A DNA stretch of 64,000 nucleotides from Mesorhizobium sp. (GCA_004020645.1 SAQL01000007.1:186001-250000), one strand, 5' to 3'; shown: positions 37,059-46,387, counted from the stretch's first letter. Notes: generated by a model from the letters alone, not told the origin. Numbers and translations: made by a program.

Positions 37059-37558
37059 TTTGCTTCCGGCGGCAGTACCAGCTCACGCCCGTCGACGCCG
37101 AGATGGCTGCACAGCGCGTCGACGACGACGCCGTGATCCTCACGCTCCGGCAGGCCCGAGACAGCGATCACACCGATTACGCCGGCACCCTTGACCGTTA
37201 TGGGAAAGCCACCACCGGCCAGCACATAGTCTGATATGTCGAGCCCCTCACCGGGTTTGAAGCTGCGGTCGGGGCGCTGTTGCTCCAGCACCAGGCGGTA
37301 GGTGCTTCTCAAAAACCGCCGCACGACGTTGGTCTTGCGCCGCGCCCAGTCCGGATTGGAGGCATTCGAGCCTGGCATCGCTGCATAGAACAGCGGCCGG
37401 TCGAAGGTCCTGATGTCGACGATGATCGGCAGGTCTTCGGCTAGCGCCCGGTCGCGGATCGCCGAGCCGATCTTGAAGGCGACAGCCTCGTCGAAGACGG
37501 GGAAGACAAGCGTGGCTTCCTGTTTCTTGATCAGAGCGATGTCGTCCGCAACGGCCAT
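37055..37558 (-). CDS. UPF0303 / heme-degrading-domain-like protein (HbpS/GlcG fold)
   Basis: 167 residues. It matches the UPF0303 branch of the HbpS/GlcG fold: LVFPVFDEAVAFKIGSAIRD, then SNASNPDWARRKTNVVRRF and a C-terminal AGGGFPITVKGAGVIGVIAV block. The family is annotated as heme-binding or heme-degrading, but most members are unstudied and GlcG-like relatives sit in glycolate/glyoxylate operons. It is translationally coupled to glycerate kinase (4-bp overlap). It starts 74 bp after guaD and may share its message. Confidence 0.8.
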   Translation of the reverse strand: MAVADDIALIKKQEATLVFPVFDEAVAFKIGSAIRDRALAEDLPIIVDIRTFDRPLFYAAMPGSNASNPDWARRKTNVVRRFLRSTYRLVLEQQRPDRSFKPGEGLDISDYVLAGGGFPITVKGAGVIGVIAVSGLPEREDHGVVVDALCSHLGVDGRELVLPPEAK

Positions 37559-37631
37559 GTCGTTCCCCTGTCAACTTCGCTGCAGGCTTTGACCGATGGC
37601 TGCCGCCGGGTCAAGCCGGACGTGTGGATAG

Positions 37632-38945
37632 CTAAACCGCCATATCGGTCTTCATCGCCCGCCCGGCGACGTAGACCTCGCGCACGGCGCGGTCGTCGCC
37701 CAGCGTCTGCAGCAGAAACAGCTCCTCCGCCAGCGTTTCCGCCGTCTCCATCCGCAGCCGCATGGCCGGCGTGGCGCGGGCATCGAGGACGACGATGTCG
37801 GCATCGCTGCCTGGGTCGAGCGTGCCGATCCTTTCCACGATCGACAGCGCCTCGGCATTGCCGCGGGTGAGCTGCCAGAACGCCTGGAACGGGTTGAGTT
37901 TTTCGCCGTTCAGGGCGATCGCCTTGTAGCCCTCGTCCATGGTGCGCAGCATCGAATAGTTAGTGCCGCCGCCGACATCGGTGGCGGCCGCGATACGAAG
38001 AGCTTTGTCGCGCGTGCGGTAGCGCTGATAATCGAACAGGCCCGAACCGAGGAACAGGTTCGAGGTCGGGCAGAACACGGCCACCGAGCCCGTGTCCGAA
38101 AGCGCATCCGCCTCGCGTTCCGACAGATGGATGCAGTGGCCGAACAGGCTTTTGCGCCCGAGCAGCCCGTATTGCTCGTAGACATCGGTATAGTCGTGTG
38201 CCTGCGGGTAGAGTTGCAGCGTAAAGGCAATCTCGGCGTGGTTTTCCGCCAGATGCGTCTGCATGTGCAGATCAGGATGTTCGCGGCAGAGCGCACCCGC
38301 CATCTCCAATTGCTCGGGTGAGGAGGTGATGGCGAAGCGCGGTGTGATGGCATAGTGCTGGCGCCCCTTGCCGTGCCACTCGGCGATCAGCGCCTTGCTG
38401 TCGTCATAGGCCGATTGCGGCGTGTCGAGCACGCCCTCCGGCGCATTGCGATCCATCATCACCTTGCCGGCGATGTTGAGCATGTTGCGGTCATGCGACT
38501 CGGCGAAGAACGCTTCGGCCGATTCCCTATGGACCGAGCAATAGGCGGCGACTGTCGTCGTGCCGTGGCGCACCATCTCGTCGAGGAACAGCCTGGCGAT
38601 GCGGCGGCCATGCTGGGCGTTCTGGAATTTGGTTTCCTCGGGAAACGTGTAAGTGTTCAGCCAGTCGAGCAGCTCGGCGCCGTAGGAAGCGATAACCTGC
38701 ATCTGCGGAAAATGCGCATGCGCGTCGATGAAGCCCGGCAGCAGCAGGTGCGGGCGGTGGTCAATCTTTTTTACGCCTTCATCAGCTTTTTTCTCGACGT
38801 CGGTATATGCGCCCGCGGCAACGATCCTGCCGTCGCGGAGCAGCAGGCCGCCGTCATCCTCGTAGCGCCAGGCGGAATGGTCGTCGACGGTCTCAGGCCA
38901 GCGCAGGAAGGACAGCGTGCGGCCGCGCAGGAGCGTGCTGGTCAT
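37632..38945 (-). CDS. guaD: guanine deaminase
   Basis: 437 residues from the ATG at 38945 (AGGGA upstream); this gives the normal N-terminus MTSTLLRGRTLSFLRWP. Amidohydrolase that converts guanine to xanthine. Zinc ligands: LLPGFIDAHAHFPQMQV (near residue 62-78), the MQTHLAENHAE segment near 230, FGHCIHLSE and DVGGGTNYSMLRT with the last Asp. PQMQVIASYGAELLDWLNTY is specific to guanine deaminases. Two bases after puuD and therefore probably in one operon; its product xanthine feeds the xdhAB enzyme encoded nearby. Confidence 0.93.
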   Translation of the reverse strand: MTSTLLRGRTLSFLRWPETVDDHSAWRYEDDGGLLLRDGRIVAAGAYTDVEKKADEGVKKIDHRPHLLLPGFIDAHAHFPQMQVIASYGAELLDWLNTYTFPEETKFQNAQHGRRIARLFLDEMVRHGTTTVAAYCSVHRESAEAFFAESHDRNMLNIAGKVMMDRNAPEGVLDTPQSAYDDSKALIAEWHGKGRQHYAITPRFAITSSPEQLEMAGALCREHPDLHMQTHLAENHAEIAFTLQLYPQAHDYTDVYEQYGLLGRKSLFGHCIHLSEREADALSDTGSVAVFCPTSNLFLGSGLFDYQRYRTRDKALRIAAATDVGGGTNYSMLRTMDEGYKAIALNGEKLNPFQAFWQLTRGNAEALSIVERIGTLDPGSDADIVVLDARATPAMRLRMETAETLAEELFLLQTLGDDRAVREVYVAGRAMKTDMAV

Positions 38946-38947
38946 GC

Positions 38948-40165
38948 TTATTTCCCTGCCTCCTCGAACCATGCCACCAGCAGCGCCCGCTCATTGTCGG
39001 TGATATGGGTGACGTTGGCGGGCGGCATCGCGTGGCTGCGGCCGGCCTGCAGATAGATCTCGCGGGCTTGCTCGGCGATACCGGCGTCCGTCTCGAGCAT
39101 CACACCTTTCGGCGCGTGATAGATGCCCTCGTAGGATGGCTCCTGCGCATGACACATCGAGCAGCGGCCAAGCACCGTGTCGCGCACTGCGGGAAAGTGC
39201 GCCGAAGCGACATAGACCTGTGCCGCCGAGGACGCCTTGACGTCGCCGGTCAGCACTTTCGGCACCGTTGACAGCCAGATAATGATGACGAACAGGACGG
39301 CGGCAGCCAGCCAGGTCCAGGTCGGTTTACCCTTGCGCGCATGTGTGGTGTTGAAATAGTGCCGGATCAACACGCCGATGGTGAAAACCAGAGAGGCGAT
39401 TACCCAGTTGAACTCGGTGCCGAACGCCAGCGGGTAGTGGTTCGACAGCATCAGGAACAGAACGGGCAGCGTCAGGTAATTATTGTGCAGCGAGCGCTGC
39501 TTGGCGATCTTGCCGTATTTCGGGTCGGGCTTGCGGCCGGCGATCAGGTCGGCGACGACGATCTTCTGGTTCGGAATGATGACCATGAAGACATTGGCCG
39601 ACATGATCGTCGCGGTGATGGCGCCAAGATGCAGGAAAGCGGCGCGGCCGGTGAACAGATGGGTAAGACCCCAGGCGATGAACACCAGCACGCCATAGAG
39701 CACCAGCATCAGGCCGGTGTCGCTGCTGCCAAGCGGCGAACGGCATAAGAGATCATAGACCACCCAGCCAACGCCGATCGTCGCCAGCGACAGCAAGATG
39801 CCTGTAGGCACCGACATGGCGAGCACATTGGGATCGATCAGGAAGAGATCCGCCCCGGCATAGTAGACGACGCACAGCATGGCAAAGCCGGACAGCCAGG
39901 TGGCGTAGGATTCCCATTTGAACCAGGTCAGGTGCTCGGGCATTTCGGCCGGAGCCACCAGATATTTCTGGATGTGGTAGAAGCCGCCGCCATGCACCTG
40001 CCATTCCTCGCCGAAGGCGCCGACAGGCATGCCCGGACGCTGGCGCAAGCCAAGATCGAGCGCGACGAAATAGAAGGACGAGCCGATCCAGGCTATGCTG
40101 GTGACGACATGCAGCCAGCGCACGGCGAAACTCAGCCAGTCCCAGAAAATCGCGAAATCCATCAT
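38948..40165 (-). CDS. puuD: membrane urate hydroxylase (PuuD)
   Basis: 405 residues. Integral-membrane urate oxidase type that converts urate to 5-hydroxyisourate and passes electrons to a fused cytochrome c. The N-terminal part has about eight hydrophobic helices (WLHVVTSIAWIGSSFYFVAL onward) with LVAPAEMPEHLTWFKWESYA typical of the family. A C-terminal c-type heme domain follows from about residue 310, with the CSMCH site near 334-338 and a distal MPPAN Met. No soluble uricase gene is seen, so this is the urate-oxidising enzyme of the island. Divergent from the LysR gene, which probably controls it. Confidence 0.94.
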   Translation of the reverse strand: MMDFAIFWDWLSFAVRWLHVVTSIAWIGSSFYFVALDLGLRQRPGMPVGAFGEEWQVHGGGFYHIQKYLVAPAEMPEHLTWFKWESYATWLSGFAMLCVVYYAGADLFLIDPNVLAMSVPTGILLSLATIGVGWVVYDLLCRSPLGSSDTGLMLVLYGVLVFIAWGLTHLFTGRAAFLHLGAITATIMSANVFMVIIPNQKIVVADLIAGRKPDPKYGKIAKQRSLHNNYLTLPVLFLMLSNHYPLAFGTEFNWVIASLVFTIGVLIRHYFNTTHARKGKPTWTWLAAAVLFVIIIWLSTVPKVLTGDVKASSAAQVYVASAHFPAVRDTVLGRCSMCHAQEPSYEGIYHAPKGVMLETDAGIAEQAREIYLQAGRSHAMPPANVTHITDNERALLVAWFEEAGK

Positions 40166-40305
40166 TGAAAAGTCGTCCCTGCCGATCGGGTGACTTTACG
40201 GACTGGAGCGCAAACGGAAAGGGCCGAGCTGCACGATGACTTTCAAAAAAAATTGGAAAATACTAGGATTATCCCTACGCAGCCGCATGAGAGTCCTAAA
40301 GCCGC
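40166..40305. promoter_or_regulatory. divergent puuD/LysR control region
   Basis: 140 bp between the start codons of puuD and the LysR gene. It contains TGACTTT twice in direct orientation (40191-40197 and 40237-40243) and an AT-rich run with eight As near 40245. Such a layout suits a LysR protein controlling itself and the divergent operon; no exact operator could be fixed. Confidence 0.45.
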
Positions 40306-41226
40306 ATGGCCTATCTCGACAACATCGCCGTCTTCGTCCGCGTCGTCGAGCTCGGCAATCTGTCAGCGGCGGGCCGCGACATGCGCATCTCGCCGGCGGT
40401 CGCCTCCAACCGCATCAAGGAGCTCGAGAAGCACCTTGGTGTCAGGCTGTTCAACCGCACGACGCGGCAATTGATGCCAACCGAACACGGCACCGTGTTC
40501 TATTCCGGCGCCAAGCAGGTGCTGGAAGCCATTACCGAGGCGGAAGCCGCGGTCAGCGCTTTGTCCGGCCAGCCGCGCGGCACCATCAAGGTGACAGCGC
40601 CGCTCGGGCTTGGCCGGCGGCTGGTGGCGTCGGGAATCCCCGATTTCCACGACAAATACCCAGACATCGAGGTGCGGCTGAGGCTTTCAGACCACAATGT
40701 CGACATCATGAAGGAAGGCATCGACGTCGCCTTCCGGCTCGGCATTATCGAGGATTCCAGCCTTAGGATGCGCGGCATCATGGAGTGCGAACGAGTGCTG
40801 GTGGCGGCGCCGAAATATCTGGAGGCGCGCGGTGAGCCGACCGAGCCGCAGGAACTGATCGGCAAGAAGCACGACTGCCTGATGCTGCGCTACGCCGGCG
40901 CACGCGAATATGTCTGGACGCTGCAGACGGCCGACGGCCCGCGGAAATTCGAAGTGCACGGACCCTATGACACGGATGATGGCGACGTGCTGACCGGCTG
41001 GGCGCTATCCGGCCGCGGCATCATCAATAAGCCGCGCTTCGAGGTCGAGCCGTTCATCCGCGACCGGCGGCTGAAGGTGATCCTGCCCGACACGCCGCCG
41101 ACGCCGGTCCAGTTCGCCGCCGTCTACCCGCACAAGAAGCTGCAGGACCCGAAGGTGCGGCTGCTGCTTGATTTCATGGCCGAGCGCTGCCAACGGCTGA
41201 TCAAGGATATTCTGGCAGGCAGGTGA
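40306..41226 (+). CDS. LysR-family regulator, likely of purine catabolism
   Basis: 306 residues. The N-terminal winged helix-turn-helix is AVFVRVVELGNLSAAGRDMR followed by ISPAVASNRIKELEKHLGVR and LFNRTTRQLMPTEHG. The effector domain from about residue 90 (GTIKVTAPLGLGRRLVASGI) is the CrgA-like type with a GRGIINKP segment. It sits between the puuD-guaD operon (divergent) and xdhC (convergent, 22 bp apart), so purine genes are the natural targets and a purine intermediate the natural effector. This is inference from position. Confidence 0.9.
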   Translation: MAYLDNIAVFVRVVELGNLSAAGRDMRISPAVASNRIKELEKHLGVRLFNRTTRQLMPTEHGTVFYSGAKQVLEAITEAEAAVSALSGQPRGTIKVTAPLGLGRRLVASGIPDFHDKYPDIEVRLRLSDHNVDIMKEGIDVAFRLGIIEDSSLRMRGIMECERVLVAAPKYLEARGEPTEPQELIGKKHDCLMLRYAGAREYVWTLQTADGPRKFEVHGPYDTDDGDVLTGWALSGRGIINKPRFEVEPFIRDRRLKVILPDTPPTPVQFAAVYPHKKLQDPKVRLLLDFMAERCQRLIKDILAGR

Positions 41227-41248
41227 TGCGGGGCTCGAATTCTGGCTG

Positions 41249-42244
41249 TCAGCCGGCCATTGCCTTGCCACGAGCGGCGGGGTGCGGAGCGGCTCGCGCG
41301 CCAGCATAGGCGGCCAGCGCCGTCATGATCTCGGCCGCCGCCAAGGCCGCAATCACTTGCGGTCGCTTGTCCTTGACCGTTTCGCCGCCGATCGGCAAGA
41401 CGAGGCGGGCAAATTCTGCCTCGCTGCCGTCCGCCGACTTCAGGAACCAGCTCCTGAACGTCGCCTTCTTGGTCTTCGAGCCGATCATGCCGACATAGGC
41501 GGCATCCCGGCGTTTCAGTGCCTCGGCGACGATCAGGAAATCCAGTGCGTGGTCGTGAGTGAGGACGACGAAGGCGGCGCCAACAGGCGCATTCCGCACC
41601 ATCGACTCCGGCATAGGCGTCAGACAGGTTTCGACCGTGTCCGGCATGCCGTCCAGCGCCTCGGCCCGCGTCTCGACAACGACGACACGTACCGGCAGCA
41701 AGGCCACCGCCGAAGCCAGCGCATGGCCGACATGGCCGCCGCCGAAGATGTAGACATGCGGTAGCTGCGCTTCCTCGGCTTCCGCCGCCGCAACAAGCTC
41801 GGCTTCGAGGGCCTTATCGACCAACCGGATCGACACCTCGACCCTGCCGCCGCAGCACTGGCCGATCTCCGGCCCGAGCGGGACATCGAGCGTCGTGCGC
41901 GTATCCCTCCCCCTTGAGGGGAGGGTGGCGGCGAAGCCGTCGGGTGGGGTCGCCGCGGCAGTGCTCGACATTTTCTTAGGTCGCGTGCTCCCTCTACCGA
42001 CCCCCTCTGGCCGCTCCGCGGTTCTCTCCCCCTCAAGGGGGGAGAGAAGCAGCTGCCGCGCCTTATCGATCGCCATGAATTCGAGTTGTCCGCCGCCGAT
42101 CGTGCCAAAAATCGCCGCGCCCGAGACGAGCATGAAGGCGCCTTTGTCGCGCGGGGTCGATCCTTTTGTTCCGGCCACCTCGACCAGGGCGACCCGACCG
42201 GCGCCGGCAAGAAAGGCTTTCAAGCTTTGCACTTTCGAGGTCAT
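41249..42244 (-). CDS. xdhC: XdhC, xanthine dehydrogenase maturation factor, with in-frame insertion
   Basis: 331 residues, against roughly 280 for the usual XdhC. The protein protects and sulfurates the molybdenum cofactor before it enters XdhAB. The N-terminal part (VEVAGTKGSTPRDKGAFMLV, then GTIGGGQLEFMAIDKARQL) and the C-terminal Rossmann part (LPHVYIFGGGHVGHALASAV, then MIGSKTKKATFRSWF) are normal. Between KARQL and TTLDVPLGPEIGQCCGG lie about 48 extra residues rich in Arg, Gly and Pro, encoded by a palindromic repeat (41905-42048). The frame stays open through it. Whether the protein works is unknown; the site lies beside the conserved QCCGG cysteines. Confidence 0.88.
   Translation of the reverse strand: MTSKVQSLKAFLAGAGRVALVEVAGTKGSTPRDKGAFMLVSGAAIFGTIGGGQLEFMAIDKARQLLLSPLEGERTAERPEGVGRGSTRPKKMSSTAAATPPDGFAATLPSRGRDTRTTLDVPLGPEIGQCCGGRVEVSIRLVDKALEAELVAAAEAEEAQLPHVYIFGGGHVGHALASAVALLPVRVVVVETRAEALDGMPDTVETCLTPMPESMVRNAPVGAAFVVLTHDHALDFLIVAEALKRRDAAYVGMIGSKTKKATFRSWFLKSADGSEAEFARLVLPIGGETVKDKRPQVIAALAAAEIMTALAAYAGARAAPHPAARGKAMAG
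41905..42048. repeat. palindromic element (family C-like) inside xdhC
   Basis: About 144 bp. One end reads CCCTCCCCCTTGAGGGGAGG and the other, inverted, CTCTCCCCCTCAAGGGGGGA, each followed inward by GGTGG/GCGG-rich sequence as in the intergenic family C copies. Its length is a multiple of three, so xdhC remains open across it. Confidence 0.85.
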
Positions 42245-42330
42245 GTTTCGCTTTCCCTATCGGGAAATATAGAGTTTTTGGCCCGGATTGCACGCCCTGT
42301 CCGAACCTGGGACCTGTTCTGGGGTGGGGT

Positions 42331-44679
42331 TCAGGCACCAGCCTCGGCTTCCCTCTTCAGCCGTTCGATCGCCATCAGCACCCGCTCCGGCGTCGCCGGT
42401 GGGTCGAGGCGCGGACAGATCCGGTGGTCGGCAACGCTCGCCACCGCGTCCGACAACGCATGCAGCACCGATATGCCGAGCGGGAGCGGCGGCTCGCCGA
42501 CCGCCTTCGAGCGGTGAACCGTCGGCTCGTGTGCCTCAGGCCAATCGGCCAGCGTCACGTTGAAGATCTTCGGCCGGTCCGAGGCCAAGGGGATTTTGTA
42601 GGTCGACGGCGCATGGGTGCGCAACTGGCCCTTGTCATCCCACCAAAGTTCCTCCGTCGTCAGCCATCCCATGCCTTGGATGAAGCCGCCTTCGACCTGG
42701 CCGAGGTCGATGGCGCGGTTCAGCGAGCGACCGGTCTCGTGCAGGATGTCGGTGCGCTCGACGACATATTCACCGGTCAGCGTGTCGACCGAGACTTCCG
42801 AGCACGCGGCGCCATAGGCGAAATAGTAGAAGGGGCGGCCCTCGCCCTTGTCGCGATCCCAATGGATTTTCGGCGTCTTGTAGAAGCCCGCCGCCGAAAG
42901 CTGGATGCGCGCCATGTAGGCCTGCCTGACGAGATCGGCGAAGGCGATCTCCTGGTTGCCGATACGCACCCGGTTGGGCAGGAACAGCACCTGATCGCGC
43001 GGCACCTGGTATTTTTCGGCTGCAAAGTTGGTCAACCGCTCCTTGATCTGCCGGGCCGCGTTCTGCGCCGCCATACCGTTGAGGTCGGAACCGGAGGAGG
43101 CAGCGGTCGCCGAGGTGTTCGGGACCTTGCCGGTCGTCGTCGCGGTGATCTTTACCTGGTCGAGGTCGATCTGGAATTCTTCCGCCACCACCTGCGCCAC
43201 CTTGACGTAGAGGCCCTGCCCCATTTCGGTGCCGCCATGGTTCAGATGCACCGACCCGTCGGTGTAGACATGCACCAGAGCGCCGGCCTGATTGTAATGG
43301 GTGGCGGTGAACGAGATGCCGAACTTGACCGGAGTCAGCGCCAGTCCGCGCTTGATGAAACGACTGTTGACGTTGAAGGCTTCGATGGTGCGGCGACGCC
43401 TTGCATAGTCGCAACTCGCCTCCAACTCGGCGACGATGCGGTGGACGATGTTGTCCTCGACCGTCTGGTGGTAGGGCGTGACGTTGCGGTCTGAGGTGCC
43501 ATAAAAGTTCTTCTTGCGAATCTCGAGCGGGTCTTTGCCGACGGCAAAGGCGACCTCTTCGATGACGCGCTCGGCGCCGATCATGCCTTGCGGCCCGCCG
43601 AAGCCGCGGAAGGCGGTGTTCGACACGGTGTTGGTGTAGAGCGGCGCCGATTGCGCGTGAACCGTCGGCCAGAAATAGGTATTGTCGCAGTGGAACAGCG
43701 CGCGGTCGGTGACCGGGCCTGAAAGGTCCGCCGAGAAGCCGCAGCGCGCCGCGAACATGAAATCGACGCCGAGAATATTGCCCTCGTCGTCGAAGCCGAC
43801 CTCGTAATCGACCAGAAAGTCGTGACGCTTGCCGGTGGCGATCATGTCGTCGTCACGGTCGGGCCGGATTTTGACGGCGCGATGATGTTTCTTCGCGGCG
43901 ATAGCGGCCAATACTGCAAACTGGTTGCCCTGCGTTTCCTTGCCGCCGAAAGCGCCGCCCATCCGGCGGATCTCGACCGTGACGGCATGGCTCGGCACGC
44001 CGAGCGCATGGCTGACCATGTGCTGGATTTCACTCGGATGCTGGGTCGAGGAATAAATCGTGACGTCCTGATCCTCGCCGGGAATGGCCATGGCGATCTG
44101 GCCTTCGAGATAAAAATGGTCCTGGCCCCCGATGCGCATTTTTCCCTTCAGCCTGCGCGGCGCCGCGTTGATCGCAGCCGCGGCATCGCCGCGCCTCAGG
44201 GTCAGCGGCGGCGTGACGAGCTTGTCCTTCCTGGGATCGAGCACGCCGATGTCGGTGACGAAAGGCAATTCTTTGTATTCGACCTTGGCCAGCCTTGTGG
44301 CGCGGCGCGCCTGCTCGCGGGTTTCGGCGATGACGCAGAAGATCGGCTGGCCGAAGAACTGCACCTTGCCGTCGGCCAGCACCGGTTCGTCGTGACGGCC
44401 GGTCGGCGAAATGTCGTTTTCGCCCGGCACGTCACTGGCCGTCAGCACGTCGACGACGCCGGGTGCTGCACGCACTGCCGACAGGTCCATGCTGGTGATG
44501 GTGGCGTGCGTGGCCGTCGAAAGCCCGAGGCAGCCATGCAGAGTGCCTGATGGTTCCGGCATGTCGTCGATGTAGACGGCGGTGCCGCGGACATGCTTGT
44601 GGGCGGAATCATGGCGCTGGTCGGTGGCAACGCCACCAGCGATTTTCTGTGCCCTGAGGTTGGGAGCGTGGCGGGTCAT
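42331..44679 (-). CDS. xdhB: xanthine dehydrogenase, molybdenum-binding subunit
   Basis: 782 residues. The large subunit holds the molybdopterin cofactor and active site that hydroxylates hypoxanthine and xanthine to urate. Conserved segments: RRMGGAFGGKETQGNQFAVL (near residue 236-255), TAFRGFGGPQGMIGAERVIE (near 355), HLNHGGTEMGQGLYVKVAQV (near 478) and a C-terminal GEPPLPLGISVL segment with the active-site Glu region. GRHDEPVLADGKVQFFGQPI near residue 92 is typical of the Rhodobacter-type enzyme. A family C repeat separates it from xdhA, 214 bp upstream. Confidence 0.95.
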   Translation of the reverse strand: MTRHAPNLRAQKIAGGVATDQRHDSAHKHVRGTAVYIDDMPEPSGTLHGCLGLSTATHATITSMDLSAVRAAPGVVDVLTASDVPGENDISPTGRHDEPVLADGKVQFFGQPIFCVIAETREQARRATRLAKVEYKELPFVTDIGVLDPRKDKLVTPPLTLRRGDAAAAINAAPRRLKGKMRIGGQDHFYLEGQIAMAIPGEDQDVTIYSSTQHPSEIQHMVSHALGVPSHAVTVEIRRMGGAFGGKETQGNQFAVLAAIAAKKHHRAVKIRPDRDDDMIATGKRHDFLVDYEVGFDDEGNILGVDFMFAARCGFSADLSGPVTDRALFHCDNTYFWPTVHAQSAPLYTNTVSNTAFRGFGGPQGMIGAERVIEEVAFAVGKDPLEIRKKNFYGTSDRNVTPYHQTVEDNIVHRIVAELEASCDYARRRRTIEAFNVNSRFIKRGLALTPVKFGISFTATHYNQAGALVHVYTDGSVHLNHGGTEMGQGLYVKVAQVVAEEFQIDLDQVKITATTTGKVPNTSATAASSGSDLNGMAAQNAARQIKERLTNFAAEKYQVPRDQVLFLPNRVRIGNQEIAFADLVRQAYMARIQLSAAGFYKTPKIHWDRDKGEGRPFYYFAYGAACSEVSVDTLTGEYVVERTDILHETGRSLNRAIDLGQVEGGFIQGMGWLTTEELWWDDKGQLRTHAPSTYKIPLASDRPKIFNVTLADWPEAHEPTVHRSKAVGEPPLPLGISVLHALSDAVASVADHRICPRLDPPATPERVLMAIERLKREAEAGA

Positions 44680-44693
44680 GGCGCGCCTCTCCT

Positions 44694-44839
44694 CCCTTCT
44701 CCCCGTCCACGAGGAGAAGGTGGCCCGAAGGGCCGGATGAGGGGCAGCGTTGACGTTGACGAGCTTGCGAATTTCGATCGAGGACGGCGACGCTCCTCAT
44801 CTGCCTGCCGGCATCTTCTACCCGGAAACGGGGAGAAGG
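44694..44839. repeat. bipartite palindromic element, family C copy 2
   Basis: CCCTTCTCCCCGTCCACGAG at one end and the inverted CATCTTCTACCCGGAAACGG..GGAGAAGG at the other, about 146 bp, the same length and plan as the copy at 30863. It fills the gap between the xdhA stop and the xdhB start, so it is probably transcribed within the operon and could form a strong mRNA hairpin. Confidence 0.8.
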
Positions 44840-44893
44840 ACGCTACTCGCGATCGTTCGGCTGTTTGTTTGCCTGAGGTAATATACAAGCTCA

Positions 44894-46384
44894 TCACGCC
44901 GCCTCGTGCCGCGATATCTGGACCGGCGCCTTGGTGCCGCTGGTCTCGGCGAAGAAGCGCAGCAGCAGGTTCTTCGCCGCCAGCGCCCGGTATTCGGCCG
45001 AAGCGCGCATATCGGTCAGCGGGGTGAAATCTCTGGCGTACTCGGCCATCGCCGCCTCGACCGTCGCCTCCGTCCAGGGCTTGCCAAGCAGCGCCTCTTG
45101 AACTGCGGCCGCCCGCTTCGGCGTTGCCGCCATGCCGCCATAGGCGATGCGGATATCCGCCACCGTGCCGTCGCCGGCCAGGGTCAGCAGGAATGCGCCA
45201 AGCGCTGCGGTGATGTCCTCGTCACGGCGCTTGGTGATCTTGTAGACGGCGAATTTCGTGTCGCTGCCCGGCACCGGGACATGCACGGCCTCGACGAACT
45301 CGCCCGGCTGCCGATCCTGCTTGCCATAGGCGATGAAGAAATCTTCGAGCGGGATCGTCCGCCGCTTGTTGCCCCGGCGCAGCGTCAGCCGCGCGCCGAG
45401 TGCGATCAGCGGCGGCGGCATGTCGCCGATCGGCGAGCCATTGGCGATGTTGCCGCCGATCGTACCCATATTACGCACCTGATCGCCGCCGATGCGGTCG
45501 AACAGCGGCCCGAGCGCGGGTATGCGCTCCGCCAATATTGAAAAGGCATCGGTATAGGTGACACCAGCACCGATCGAGATGATGCCCTTGTCCTCAAAGA
45601 TCGTACACAGCCCGTCGAGATTGCCGATGAAAATCGCCGGCGCAATATCGCGCATATGTTTGGTCACCCATAGGCCGACATCAGTCGAACCGGCAACGAT
45701 GGTGGCGCCCGGCTCCTTGTCGAGCACGGCGGCAAGGTCGTCGGCGTTGGCAGGCACAACCAGCCGCTGCTTGCCGGCGCCGATCTCGATGCGCGAACCG
45801 TCTTTCATGGCCGCAAGCTTGACCGTGACGGCCTCGCGCTCCGCCGCCAGCGGGTCCTTCGCCGCCTTGCCGTAGCTGGAGACGGCGCGAGCGGCGCGGA
45901 CGATCGCCTCATAACCGGTGCAGCGGCAGAGATTGCCCTGCAGCGCCCTTTCGATGGCTGCATCCGAAGGCTCAGGCGACCGCATCCACAGGGCATAAAG
46001 CGACATGACGAAGCCCGGCGTGCAGAAGCCGCATTGCGAGCCGTGGAAATCGACCATCGCCTGCTGCACCGGATGCAGTTTTTCGCCGTCGCCGCGCAAA
46101 TGCTCGACAGTCACGACATGAGTGCCGTCGAGCGAACCGAGGAAGCGGATGCAGGCATTGACACTTTCGTAAACCAGCCGGCCGGCGGAGAGCCTCCCGA
46201 CCAGCACGGTGCAGGCGCCGCAATCGCCCTCGGCGCAACCTTCCTTGGTGCCGCGCAGCGAGCGCTCGAGCCGCAGCCAGTCGAGCAAGGTCTCGTCGGG
46301 TGCAACCTTGGTCAACGCAACGTGCTCGCCATTGAGGCCATTGAGGATGAAGCGTATCTCATTGCGTATCTTGAGCCCGGCCAT
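44894..46384 (-). CDS. xdhA: xanthine dehydrogenase, iron-sulfur/FAD subunit
   Basis: 496 residues. The small subunit carries two [2Fe-2S] clusters and FAD that pass electrons from the molybdenum site to NAD. The first cluster is GCAEGDCGACTVLVG (near residue 49-63) and the second is CGFCTPGFVMSLYA with LCRCTGYEAIVRA (about 117-165). The FAD-binding part has VAGSTDVGLWVTKH (near 229) and NMGTIGGNIANGSPIGDMPP (near 310). Three bases after uraH, so the order uraH-xdhA-xdhB-xdhC is one operon on the minus strand. Confidence 0.95.
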   Translation of the reverse strand: MAGLKIRNEIRFILNGLNGEHVALTKVAPDETLLDWLRLERSLRGTKEGCAEGDCGACTVLVGRLSAGRLVYESVNACIRFLGSLDGTHVVTVEHLRGDGEKLHPVQQAMVDFHGSQCGFCTPGFVMSLYALWMRSPEPSDAAIERALQGNLCRCTGYEAIVRAARAVSSYGKAAKDPLAAEREAVTVKLAAMKDGSRIEIGAGKQRLVVPANADDLAAVLDKEPGATIVAGSTDVGLWVTKHMRDIAPAIFIGNLDGLCTIFEDKGIISIGAGVTYTDAFSILAERIPALGPLFDRIGGDQVRNMGTIGGNIANGSPIGDMPPPLIALGARLTLRRGNKRRTIPLEDFFIAYGKQDRQPGEFVEAVHVPVPGSDTKFAVYKITKRRDEDITAALGAFLLTLAGDGTVADIRIAYGGMAATPKRAAAVQEALLGKPWTEATVEAAMAEYARDFTPLTDMRASAEYRALAAKNLLLRFFAETSGTKAPVQISRHEAA

Positions 46385-46387
46385 GTC

